From contig JAEEMP010000028.1 in the NCBI GenBank assembly GCA_016283275.1, forward strand, positions 1 to 50,285: DNA of 50,285 nucleotides, in the 5' to 3' direction. The notes under the pieces are model-generated. The model saw only the letters and a list, made by a program, of their open reading frames with translations, was not told the origin of the DNA and ran no database searches. The DNA comes from Lachnospiraceae bacterium (GTDB lineage: Bacteria > Bacillota > Clostridia > Lachnospirales > Lachnospiraceae). The translations under genes were made by a program, and so were the position numbers. This document shows positions 9,294-17,530 of the stretch, piece by piece. Each line of letters opens with the position of its first letter. Position 1 is the stretch's first letter.

Positions 9294-10104
9294 AACAAAA
9301 CTCATGCTGGGACTTCCGTATTATTTCTGGTCTGCGGCTTTCGTGATCCTTCCGCTTTTTATGGTCGTTTATTACGGGATCACGGATAAAAACGGAGCCC
9401 TAACTTTTAATAACATAGCTTCGATCGCCAAGCCGGAACATATAAAATCCTTGTGGCTTGCAATAGAACTTTCGATAGTAAGTACCGTTATCTGCTTCCT
9501 GATGGCCTATCCTTTGGCAATGATACTCGTAAAATACGGTAAAGGCAGATCGAGTGTTCTTGTCATGCTATTTATACTTCCCATGTGGATGAATTTTCTT
9601 CTTCGTACAATGGCATGGCAGACTTTGCTTGAAAATAACGGTGTCATCAATGCGATACTTAAATTTTTGAGATTACCGCTCATACACATCATCAATACTC
9701 CCGGAGCCATCGTATTCGGTATGGTTTATAACTTTTTACCGTTTATGGTGCTTCCTTTGTATAATTCGCTTGCAAAGATCGATGAAAACGTTATCAATGC
9801 GGCAAGGGATCTCGGTGCAAACAACGTACAGACATTTTTTAAGATCACTCTTCCGCTCACGATACCCGGTATCATGTCCGGTATCACGATGGTGTTCGTA
9901 CCCGCGCTTACGACCTTTGTCATTTCCAATTTGCTCGGCGGAGCAAAGATATTGCTGATCGGTAATGTTATCGAACAGGAATTTTCTCAGACGAACAACT
10001 GGCATCTGGGCAGCGGTCTTTCGCTCGTACTTATGATATTTATCGTCATAAGCATGATAATCTCCGCTATTTTTGATAAAGATGGGGAGGGCTCATTGCT
10101 ATGA
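9280..10104 (+). CDS. potB: Spermidine/putrescine ABC transporter permease
   Basis: Inner-membrane permease, 274 residues, with about six hydrophobic segments and the ABC-docking EAA loop ([25 protein letters not shown]). It begins [17 protein letters not shown]. An in-frame ATG five codons earlier falls on the AGGAGG ribosome binding site itself, so the start at 9280 is preferred. It overlaps the end of potA, and its stop overlaps the potC start as ATGA, which suggests coupled translation of stoichiometric subunits. Confidence 0.93.
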   Translation: MSKNKTKLMLGLPYYFWSAAFVILPLFMVVYYGITDKNGALTFNNIASIAKPEHIKSLWLAIELSIVSTVICFLMAYPLAMILVKYGKGRSSVLVMLFILPMWMNFLLRTMAWQTLLENNGVINAILKFLRLPLIHIINTPGAIVFGMVYNFLPFMVLPLYNSLAKIDENVINAARDLGANNVQTFFKITLPLTIPGIMSGITMVFVPALTTFVISNLLGGAKILLIGNVIEQEFSQTNNWHLGSGLSLVLMIFIVISMIISAIFDKDGEGSLL

Positions 10105-10886
10105 CGGGAAAGATATTAAGAAAGATATATATAGCACTTATCGTTATATTTATGTATGCACCGATCGTAACATTGGTGGTATTAAGCTTTAATTCGAGCA
10201 AATCGCGCGCAAAATGGGGCGGATTTACATTTAAATGGTATATAAACCTCTTCGACAATGCATCGATAATGGCGGCATTGAGAAATACTCTTCTTATCGC
10301 ACTGCTCTCTGCGATCATTTCGACCGTGATCGGTACGGCCGCATGTCTTGCGATCAATGCGATGAAGAAAAAAGGCCGTACGATCTGGATGGGTATAACA
10401 AATATACCGATGCTTAATGCAGAGATCGTTACAGGTATATCTTTAATGCTCATCTTTATAATACTCGGTGTTAAATTCGGTTTCATGACGATCCTTGTCG
10501 CTCATATAACCTTCAATATACCTTATGTAATATTAAGCGTTATGCCCAGGATGAAAACATTGAACCCGTCCACTTATGAAGCTGCTTTGGATCTTGGTGC
10601 AAGTAATTCTTATGCGTTTTTTAAAGTGGTTTTGCCCGACATCATGCCGGGCGTGATCTCCGGTTTTTTAATGGCATTCACAATGTCTATTGATGATTTT
10701 GTCATTACACACTTTACAAAAGGCGCCGGAGTCGATACTCTTTCCACCAAGATCTATTCGGAAGTCAGAAAGGGTATCAAACCTGAAATCTATGCTTTAT
10801 CGACAATAATCTTTATAACGATCTTAGTCCTGCTCTTTTTGGTGAACAGAACGCCCAAAAAGGTCGATGAAGCAAAGACTGTCTAA
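10101..10886 (+). CDS. potC: Spermidine/putrescine ABC transporter permease
   Basis: Second permease of the importer, 261 residues, with about six membrane segments and the EAA loop EAALDLGASNSYAFFKVVLPDIMPG. The segment SFNSSKSRAKWGGFTFKWY is typical of PotC. GGGGAGG precedes the ATG, which overlaps the potB stop. It is separated from potD by 45 bases that contain a short stem. Confidence 0.94.
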   Translation: MTGKILRKIYIALIVIFMYAPIVTLVVLSFNSSKSRAKWGGFTFKWYINLFDNASIMAALRNTLLIALLSAIISTVIGTAACLAINAMKKKGRTIWMGITNIPMLNAEIVTGISLMLIFIILGVKFGFMTILVAHITFNIPYVILSVMPRMKTLNPSTYEAALDLGASNSYAFFKVVLPDIMPGVISGFLMAFTMSIDDFVITHFTKGAGVDTLSTKIYSEVRKGIKPEIYALSTIIFITILVLLFLVNRTPKKVDEAKTV

Positions 10887-10895
10887 TTAAACAAA

Positions 10896-10912
10896 GATCC
10901 GCGTGAGCGGTC
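10896..10912 (+). other. Short stem-loop between potC and potD
   Basis: GACCGC/GCGGTC can pair across a GTGA loop with one bulged base. There is no T-run, so it is not a terminator. It may help set the higher level of the binding-protein message, as is common in ABC operons. Confidence 0.35.
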
Positions 10913-10931
10913 TTATATATGGAGGTACATT

Positions 10932-11987
10932 ATGAAAAAGAAATTTATGATCTTTCTTGTTGCGGCTGTATCCGTTTTGGCATTAACAGCCTGTGGCAAG
11001 TCAAATGAAGGCGGCACCGTTGCCGTTTACAACTGGGGTGAATACATCGATCCCGAAACACTCGAAATGTTTGAAGAAGAAACAGGCATACGTGTGATCT
11101 ATGACGAATATGAAACCAACGAACTTATGTATCCCAAGGTAGCTGCAGGCGCTACAAAATATGACGTTATCTGCCCTTCGGACTACATGGTCGAAAAGAT
11201 GATCAAAGAAGATCTGTTAAGAGAAATAGATTTTAACAACGTTCCCAATGCAAAGACTAATATCGGTGCACAGTACTGGGAACAGTCCAGACAGTTCGAT
11301 CCCGAAAACAAGTATTCCGTTCCTTATTGCTGGGGTACCGTAGGAATCCTATACAACAAGACCATGGTAGATGAACCCGTTGATTCATGGAACATTCTCT
11401 GGGACGAGAAATATTCGGGTCAGATACTTATGCAGGATTCGGTAAGAGATATCTTTATGGTTGCTTTAAGGAAAAACGGCTATTCAATGAACTCTCTTAA
11501 CGAAGAAGAACTTAACGTCGCAAAGAACGATCTTATCGCACAAAAGCCTCTTGTACAGGCATATGTCATTGATGAAGTAAGAGACAAAATGATCGGAAAC
11601 GAAGCTGCACTCGGAGTTATCTATTCAGGTGAGGCGATCTTTACTCAAAGAGAAAATCCCGATCTTGAATATGTGATCCCCAAGGAAGGGACAAATGTCT
11701 GGATCGACAACTGGGTAATACCCAAGAATGCCGAGAATCCCGAAAACGCCGAGAAATTCATCGATTTTATGTGCCGCCCCGATATAGCGCTCATGAACTT
11801 TGACTACATCACTTATTCAACTCCCAACGATGCCGCCAAAGAACTCATCGAAGACGATGATATCAGGAATTCAAACATCGCTTTCCCCGATCTTTCAAAG
11901 TATCAGCTTGAGACCTTCAGTTATTTAGGCCCCGATGGCGATGAACTCTACAATAACCTCTACAAAGAAATAAAAAGTGCGGAATAA
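10932..11987 (+). CDS. potD: Spermidine/putrescine-binding lipoprotein
   Basis: Extracytoplasmic substrate-binding component anchored by lipid. The 351-residue precursor has a signal peptide (MKKKFMIFLVAAVSVLALTAC) with lipobox LTAC and modified Cys21. The mature protein has PotD-type motifs: VYNWGEYIDPE, YDEYETNE, YDVICPSDYMVEKM, YCWGTVGILYNK and the C-terminal WIDNWVIPKNAENPENAEKFIDF. GGAGG precedes the ATG. It is the last gene of the operon, followed at once by a strong terminator. Preference between putrescine and spermidine cannot be judged here. Confidence 0.95.
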   Translation: MKKKFMIFLVAAVSVLALTACGKSNEGGTVAVYNWGEYIDPETLEMFEEETGIRVIYDEYETNELMYPKVAAGATKYDVICPSDYMVEKMIKEDLLREIDFNNVPNAKTNIGAQYWEQSRQFDPENKYSVPYCWGTVGILYNKTMVDEPVDSWNILWDEKYSGQILMQDSVRDIFMVALRKNGYSMNSLNEEELNVAKNDLIAQKPLVQAYVIDEVRDKMIGNEAALGVIYSGEAIFTQRENPDLEYVIPKEGTNVWIDNWVIPKNAENPENAEKFIDFMCRPDIALMNFDYITYSTPNDAAKELIEDDDIRNSNIAFPDLSKYQLETFSYLGPDGDELYNNLYKEIKSAE

Positions 11988-11989
11988 AA

Positions 11990-12025
11990 AAACAGCGCCG
12001 GAAATCTTGATTTCCGGCGCTGTTT
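11990..12025. terminator. Bidirectional terminator shared by potD and trpS
   Basis: A perfect 15-bp GC-rich stem (11990-12004 with 12011-12025) with a six-base loop. On the minus strand it runs into six T, which suits trpS. On the plus strand the T-run is short but the stem is strong, and it lies three bases after the potD stop. Confidence 0.93.
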
Positions 12026-12035
12026 AATGCTTGTC

Positions 12036-13040
12036 TTAACGGATCCTTTCGGGGAAGCCAACTTTCTTCTGAACTTTGCGAAGTGTTTTCTGAGCATAAT
12101 AATTGGCTTTTTCCGCATTGTTTTTGATGATCGAGTCTATATAGGATTTTTCTTTTTCCATCTGATAGAATCTTTCCTGTAAAGGACTTAAAAGATCGGC
12201 AACGCTTTCTCCTACGGCAAGTTTGAAGTCGCCGTAACCTTTACCGTCAAATTCTTTTACAACTTCATCGGGAGTCTTCTTTGTGCATGCACAGTAGATA
12301 TCGATGAGATTATGAATACCCTTCTGCTCTTCGTTGTATGCGATACGGGCCTCCGAATCGGTTACCGCACGCTTAAACTTTCTGATTATCGTGTCTTTAT
12401 CATCCATTAAATAAATACTTGCGTTTAAGTTCTCGTCTGATTTTGACATTTTCTTCTCGGGATCCTGAAGGGACATTATCTTTGCACCGGTCTTTCCGAT
12501 GTAAGGTTCGGGAATCGTAAATACATCACCGTAGATCGCATTGAATCTTTGAGCTATATCTCTTGTGATCTCAAGATGCTGAAGCTGATCCTTACCGACG
12601 GGCACGACATCTGTCTGATAAAGAAGGATGTCCGCAGCCATAAGAACGGGATAAGTATAAAGACCCGCATTGATATTATCCGCATGTTTGGCGGACTTAT
12701 CTTTAAACTGCGTCATACGGTTTAATTCGCCCATGTATGTAAAACAATCAAGTATCCAGCCGAGCTCGGCATGGCCGCTGACGTGAGACTGATAATATAT
12801 ACAGTTCTTTTCGGGATCGAGACCTGCCGCAATATAAAGAGTAAGAAGCTTTCTTGCCCGGCTTCTTAATTCTGCGGGATCCTGTCTTACTGTTATCGAA
12901 TGAAGATCCACTACCGAATAGAATGTCTCATACTCGTCCTGAAGTTCAAGCCAGTTTTTAAGAGCTCCTATATAATTTCCAAGGGTAAGGCTACCCGTAG
13001 CCTGCATACCGCTGAACAAAACTTTCTTTCCGTCTATCAT
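12036..13040 (-). CDS. trpS: Tryptophanyl-tRNA synthetase
   Basis: Charges tRNA-Trp. The protein has 334 residues from the chosen start. Class I marks are FSGMQATGSLTLGNYIGAL (HIGH-type site) and KMSKSD. Also visible are DLHSIT and PVGKDQLQHLE, typical of bacterial TrpS. AGGAGG lies eight bases before the ATG at 13040. A TTG 11 codons upstream lies inside a leader hairpin and is unlikely. The leader has no T-box. The gene has its own promoter and shares the bidirectional terminator with potD. Confidence 0.97.
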   Translation of the reverse strand: MIDGKKVLFSGMQATGSLTLGNYIGALKNWLELQDEYETFYSVVDLHSITVRQDPAELRSRARKLLTLYIAAGLDPEKNCIYYQSHVSGHAELGWILDCFTYMGELNRMTQFKDKSAKHADNINAGLYTYPVLMAADILLYQTDVVPVGKDQLQHLEITRDIAQRFNAIYGDVFTIPEPYIGKTGAKIMSLQDPEKKMSKSDENLNASIYLMDDKDTIIRKFKRAVTDSEARIAYNEEQKGIHNLIDIYCACTKKTPDEVVKEFDGKGYGDFKLAVGESVADLLSPLQERFYQMEKEKSYIDSIIKNNAEKANYYAQKTLRKVQKKVGFPERIR

Positions 13041-13082
13041 TGGAATATCCTCCTGAATATTGCCTTTTGGCAATCTTTTAAC

Positions 13083-13111
13083 ATAATACTACGTAAAACG
13101 CAAAGAATCAA
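13083..13111 (-). promoter_or_regulatory. Promoter of trpS
   Basis: On the minus strand TTGATT, a 17-base spacer and TATTAT. The predicted transcript starts near 13076, immediately before the hairpin ATTGCC-tttt-GGCAAT at 13059-13074, which would cap the 5' end of the message. Confidence 0.6.
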
Positions 13112-13117
13112 CGACCT

Positions 13118-13657
13118 TTATCTGCCTTTGAGATATACGTTCTTTATATAATCGAGGGTTTTCGGTTCACCTTCGTCTTTAAGCATTGTAAGTATCCTTA
13201 AAAGATCGTTGTATGTATCTTCGTGAATATATTCTTTTTTGTCTTTTTCCAGAAAATAGTCAAGTGCATCGCTGTCTTTGTATGCGCTCTTCTTATAGAC
13301 CCTGCATGCGGCGATCCTGTCCATTACCATTTCGGCAAAATAATTTCTCGGCATGGGCATCGGCTCGTAATTTCCCGTTGATTCATTAAAATCCACCCAG
13401 TATTCGTAATGGTGTTTGTTCCTGCCTTTATGATGCATCCAGGCAGTAGACATTCCTATATCTTTTCTCTCGGCAACATTCGGGCTCCTTACTCCCTGAT
13501 AATATTTTACTCCGACAAAGAATTCGGCAGGTGAATACTTTGACAGATCGTGAGTGAGCCCCTGAGCATAAAGACCTATTTTAAAACAATAACGTCTTAC
13601 AAGTCTTCTGTGTTCGTTTACCGTTTTAAGATGTTTAAATACATTAATCACTTTCAT
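13118..13657 (-). CDS. DUF5662 family protein, HD-like histidine/aspartate pattern
   Basis: A 179-residue protein that I recognise only as DUF5662. It carries conserved-looking residues spaced like those of HD metallophosphohydrolases: His in VNEHRRL (about residue 16), HD in LTHDLSKYSPAEF (about 36-37), a histidine-rich WMHHKGRNKHHYEYW (about 73-87) and Asp in EMVMDRIAACR. No membrane segment or signal peptide is seen. Its start overlaps the 3' end of the GlgX-like gene by 14 bases, so the two are translationally coupled. An enzymatic function is inference; the substrate is unknown. Confidence 0.75.
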   Translation of the reverse strand: MKVINVFKHLKTVNEHRRLVRRYCFKIGLYAQGLTHDLSKYSPAEFFVGVKYYQGVRSPNVAERKDIGMSTAWMHHKGRNKHHYEYWVDFNESTGNYEPMPMPRNYFAEMVMDRIAACRVYKKSAYKDSDALDYFLEKDKKEYIHEDTYNDLLRILTMLKDEGEPKTLDYIKNVYLKGR

Positions 13658-15512
13658 GTTTTCTCAATAAAAATATCGATACGGACCTTTCGGGAGCTTT
13701 ATAATGATCTTCATCGTATTTAACCGCATTCTTTTCAATAAGATCCTGCAAAGTGGACCCGTCCGAACAGAAAAGCTTATACCATGTATAATTTTTATCT
13801 TTCATCGGAAGCACAAAATCAACACTCTCCCAATACATGTTAAACACTATAAACACGGAATCCTCGGGCCTGCCGTTATATTGCTTGGCATAATCGCCCG
13901 CAAACAATACAGCGAAAGAACGCGACACGGGATCCTGATTCATTTTAAAAGCAAGGTCAGAATGGAAAGAAACATCCGGAAGTTTACATGACATATAATC
14001 AAGAAGCCTGAGTTCCTTGGGCTGATGAAGGACTATATGTCTTTTCCTGAATGAAATAAGATCTTTGGTAAATTTAAAGAACTCTTTTGAGTTTTTTGTC
14101 TTTGAATATATTACCCAGCCTTCCTCGTTATCCTGACACCAGGGGTTATTGTTGCCGTTATTGGTGTTGAGCCACTCGTCTCCGCCGGATATAACAGGTG
14201 CTCCCTGGCATAATAGCATTGAAAGAAGCGCGTTTTTTTGCATTTTAAGCCTTAATTTCATGATCGCGGACTTCTTGGTCTCTCCTTCCGTACCACAATT
14301 CCAGCTGAAATTATAATTGTTTCCGTCTGTATTTGATTCTTTGTTTGCTTCGTTATGCTTAAAGTTATAGGTATAAATATCTCGAAGCGTAAAACCGTAA
14401 TAATCCGTTATGTATCTTAACGGTTCATAAGTTTTGTTGTTTTCTCTTATAAAGTAGCTTACTGCAGAAACGTTATCCTCATCGCCTTTGATGAAGCTTC
14501 TTAACTTATCTCTCGAATAAGGATTGTAAAGAGCGAGATTTTTGTATTTTAAAGGCTTTTCCTTATAAAATCTTGAAAGATTATCATCTTCAAGAAGCAA
14601 TTTGGTATTCTGCATAAAAGGATCGTTGACGATAAGATCCTTATTGATATCATTGCCGAGTATCCTGAAACCGTCCACATGATAATTCATCACATAGTGT
14701 CTCAATACGGCCCTTATAAGCTCTTCGCCGGTATCTTTAGGGAAGAACATCGTAAGGATTATCTCTATGTTGTTCTGATGGAATTTGTAAACCGTATTCT
14801 TAAATTCAAGATTAGGTTTATCTGAAAAAGAATAAGCGGATTTCAACGAAAAATAAAAACCTTTTCTAAATCCCCAGAAATCTACGGGAGGCTTCTCGTT
14901 AAGGTCCTGCTTGTAATTTAACAGCGCATCCGCAAGATTATTGCTGTCGGTCTTTGAACATTCATTAAACTCATAACATGGCATGAGTATCAAACCTGTT
15001 ATGTTCAGCTCTTTAAAATATTCTATTTTTTCCTGAAGCCCCAAAAAAGTGCCTTTATGTTTAACACTTTTATCAAGCATGGTAAGACCTCTTACATGCG
15101 CAAGATAAAATGTGCTGTCACAATAAGGGATAAGGGGAAATTTATCGTTTTCAAAGCCTTCTATCGATATATCTTCTTCTATCGCGGAGTAATAGTCGGA
15201 TTCGCTGCGTGCAAGTCCGTATTCCGTATTCTTAAAATATACCGAAGCGTATTTATCGTTGAATTCACTGCTTTCCGTATAATATCTGTATACAGTGTCC
15301 GAATTGATCCCGTTTACATATACGCAAAAAACATTTCCGTATCCGTAATCGGGTTCGAAAGATATCTTAAGTTTTTCTTTGAGTGAGGATTTTTCGTAGA
15401 ATACAATTCCGCCTTCACGGACGAAATCCAGTATACAGGAAAAATATATGCCTTCGGATGTTTTTTTATTACCAAACCCCATAAAAGGAGCTCTCTTAAT
15501 TTTCACGCTCAT
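13644..15512 (-). CDS. GlgX/isoamylase-like GH13 protein lacking catalytic residues
   Basis: A 622-residue homologue of glycogen-debranching enzymes. The N terminus resembles the carbohydrate-binding module start (KRAPFMGFGNKK). A strongly conserved stretch HNEANKESNTDGNNYNFSWNCG (residues 386-407, family NLSWNCG region), GAPVISGGDEWLNT and NNPWCQDNEEGW place it in the GlgX/TreX group. The catalytic sites are gone: the nucleophile motif GFRxD reads GFRIL (Leu285), the AHD stabiliser motif reads DYY (Asp370-Tyr372), the DVVYNH region reads TMFFPKD, and AEPWD is absent. It is therefore probably a binding or scaffolding protein. The ATG lacks a clear ribosome binding site, so the start could be the Met at residue 11. 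Coupled to DUF5662 downstream. Confidence 0.82.
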   Translation of the reverse strand: MSVKIKRAPFMGFGNKKTSEGIYFSCILDFVREGGIVFYEKSSLKEKLKISFEPDYGYGNVFCVYVNGINSDTVYRYYTESSEFNDKYASVYFKNTEYGLARSESDYYSAIEEDISIEGFENDKFPLIPYCDSTFYLAHVRGLTMLDKSVKHKGTFLGLQEKIEYFKELNITGLILMPCYEFNECSKTDSNNLADALLNYKQDLNEKPPVDFWGFRKGFYFSLKSAYSFSDKPNLEFKNTVYKFHQNNIEIILTMFFPKDTGEELIRAVLRHYVMNYHVDGFRILGNDINKDLIVNDPFMQNTKLLLEDDNLSRFYKEKPLKYKNLALYNPYSRDKLRSFIKGDEDNVSAVSYFIRENNKTYEPLRYITDYYGFTLRDIYTYNFKHNEANKESNTDGNNYNFSWNCGTEGETKKSAIMKLRLKMQKNALLSMLLCQGAPVISGGDEWLNTNNGNNNPWCQDNEEGWVIYSKTKNSKEFFKFTKDLISFRKRHIVLHQPKELRLLDYMSCKLPDVSFHSDLAFKMNQDPVSRSFAVLFAGDYAKQYNGRPEDSVFIVFNMYWESVDFVLPMKDKNYTWYKLFCSDGSTLQDLIEKNAVKYDEDHYKAPERSVSIFLLRKHESD

Positions 15513-15554
15513 GTTAACAGTATAATGGTTTCAAAATTCATTTTCAATGACCTA

Positions 15555-15583
15555 TTGCATACATAAAGTATGATAAATATAAT
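15555..15583 (+). promoter_or_regulatory. Promoter of the DUF1292 gene
   Basis: TTGCAT, a 17-base spacer and TATAAT, about 40 bases upstream of the DUF1292 ATG. It lies in the 111-base divergent gap; I found no clear promoter for the GlgX-like gene on the other strand. Confidence 0.7.
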
Positions 15584-15623
15584 AAAGAAAAAGAACACTG
15601 TATCTTGTTGAAAGGATAAAAAC

Positions 15624-15944
15624 ATGAGCGATTTAAGACCCGAAGATTTTGATGATATTCCCGATGACGAAATGACCGTTGAGATTATGACCGATGAAGG
15701 TACCGTCGAATGCTCCGTTATTACCATTCTTACGGTTGCAGATAAAGATTATATCGCACTTCTGCCTCTTGATGAAGAAGGCAATCCCGGTGAGGATGTG
15801 TGGTTCTACGGATATAAGGAAAATCCCGATAATGTCAATGAAGAGCCCGAACTTATCTATATCGAAGACGACGATGAGCTTGAAAAGGTTGCGGATAAAT
15901 TTGACGAATATCTTGATAATATAGATTTTGACAACATGCCTTAA
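15624..15944 (+). CDS. DUF1292 family acidic protein
   Basis: A 106-residue, strongly acidic protein (YrzB-like). Recognisable DUF1292 features are MTVEIMTDEGTVECSVITI, DKDYIALLPLDEEG and the final ELEKVADKFDEYLD. AAAGGA precedes the ATG. It is the only plus-strand gene in this part of the window and ends two bases from the stop of the convergent helicase gene. In many Firmicutes the relative yrzB lies with yrzL and ruvX, but not here. Function unknown. Confidence 0.88.
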   Translation: MSDLRPEDFDDIPDDEMTVEIMTDEGTVECSVITILTVADKDYIALLPLDEEGNPGEDVWFYGYKENPDNVNEEPELIYIEDDDELEKVADKFDEYLDNIDFDNMP

Positions 15945-15946
15945 GA

Positions 15947-17530
15947 TCAAATGAAAGGTTTTATAAATCTTGAAGGGAGCAGTATCCTGTTTCCTTCATT
16001 TTTTATTGCCGTAATATATAGATTCTTTACGGTTCTGGTCATTGCAACATAGAAAAGTCTCCTCTCTTCTTCAAAGTTTTTGTCGTTATCAATGTTTATC
16101 TGAGGCACTTTTCCTTCATTGACATCCGGCAGGATCACATTATCGAATTCAAGCCCTTTTGATGCATGATAAGTAAGGATACATATATTGGGACTGTTCT
16201 TCTTTTCATCTTCTTCCGAAACATACAGCCTATTCAAAAGATCCTTTAACGAAGTGCATTCTTTTGAGCTTTCAGTTATGTTCTTTATTATTGGCAGGCT
16301 TTCATTCAATTCATCTTTTATATATGTCTTTATAAGAAAACGTTCGTATCCGATCACCTTCAAAATATACAAAACCGCCGCATAGGGGCTTAGATCTTTA
16401 AGAGCATTCATATTCTTGTTAAGTGAATATAACTTATTTCCGAAGGGTTTACCCACATATTTAAAAGCCAGGTCTTCAAGTTTTATGTCACTGTCGGTCA
16501 GAACCGTGTGCGGTATATTTATCTCTTCGTTTTTAAGTATCCTTATAAGACTTTTTCTGTCATGATCCAAAGAAAAAGATATATATGCACGGATATCATT
16601 ACTTATTTTTCCGTTGAGATCTTCCTTATTTGATCCGTTATCCGAAAGAAGCCTTTTATAATGAGTCACTTCTCTGTTGGTCCTAAGCAGGATCGCTGTC
16701 TTTTCATTTTCTTTTGTGTTCTTTAATATCTCTTTTATGTATCTATTCTCGGACAGCTCATCTTCAAATAACTTCACAAAAAATATCCCGTTTTTGCGGG
16801 CAAATGAAACCGGTTTAAAACTTTTCAGTCTTTCCCGATTAAGTGAGATCACTTTCTGGGATGAGTCTATTATCCTGTACGGGTTTCTGTAATTGTATTT
16901 AAGCCCTATGACTTCCATTTTGAATTCGTTTATGAATCTTTTCATTATAAGACCGTCAGCGCCTCTGAAGCCGTAAATGGACTGGTCGTCATCTCCCACG
17001 ATAAAAAGATTGCTGTTTTTATTGATAATGAGTTTTAGTATTGAAGCTTCAAGCGGATTAATATCCTGAAATTCATCGACCAATATATAAGGGAACAAAG
17101 AAGCGATATATTCCGCTCTTTCGGGATGAGCGTTAAACATATCGTAACAGTCGGTAAGTATCTTATCGAAGTCAAATTCGGGTTCATCGATAAGACCGTT
17201 CAAATATGTGTTTTCATTTTGAAGATTGATATCATTTCCGAAAAATTTTAGGAATCTTAGATAGACAGAGTGAAAAGTTCCGAAAGTAACGAAAGAATCA
17301 TTCATACCGGATATTCTTAAATATCTTGACCGCATGGAATGGGCGGCGTTTCTTGTAAATGTTATTACCAGGATCTTGTTTTGCGGAATCTTGAGAGTGT
17401 TTATCAGATATAAGATGCGATGTGTGATCACGAAAGTCTTACCGGAACCCGGCCCCGCCAGAACACAGACGGGGCCGTTTCCGTAAGTTATTGCTTTAAG
17501 CTGATATTCATCAGCCTTGAGATCTTTCAA
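15947..17530 (-). CDS. Short UvrD/Rep-type superfamily 1 DNA helicase
   Basis: A 3'-5' SF1A helicase of 527 residues, shorter than UvrD or PcrA (about 700). Motifs present are Q-motif ADEYQLKAI, Walker A GPGSGKT (26-32), [14 protein letters not shown] (Ia), [11 protein letters not shown] (II), [14 protein letters not shown] (III), GLKYNYRNP (IV), [17 protein letters not shown] (V) and [11 protein letters not shown] (VI). All the core motifs are kept, so it should be active; the missing mass is in the 1B/2B inserts and the C-terminal tail. The start is TTG inside the last codons of gltX, with only a weak AAGGG upstream. It is coupled to gltX by a 20-base overlap. Confidence 0.88.
   Translation of the reverse strand: MKDLKADEYQLKAITYGNGPVCVLAGPGSGKTFVITHRILYLINTLKIPQNKILVITFTRNAAHSMRSRYLRISGMNDSFVTFGTFHSVYLRFLKFFGNDINLQNENTYLNGLIDEPEFDFDKILTDCYDMFNAHPERAEYIASLFPYILVDEFQDINPLEASILKLIINKNSNLFIVGDDDQSIYGFRGADGLIMKRFINEFKMEVIGLKYNYRNPYRIIDSSQKVISLNRERLKSFKPVSFARKNGIFFVKLFEDELSENRYIKEILKNTKENEKTAILLRTNREVTHYKRLLSDNGSNKEDLNGKISNDIRAYISFSLDHDRKSLIRILKNEEINIPHTVLTDSDIKLEDLAFKYVGKPFGNKLYSLNKNMNALKDLSPYAAVLYILKVIGYERFLIKTYIKDELNESLPIIKNITESSKECTSLKDLLNRLYVSEEDEKKNSPNICILTYHASKGLEFDNVILPDVNEGKVPQINIDNDKNFEEERRLFYVAMTRTVKNLYITAIKNEGNRILLPSRFIKPFI

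Noticed and set aside
13644-15512. Functional glycogen debranching enzyme
   Set aside because: All catalytic motifs are altered despite good conservation elsewhere.
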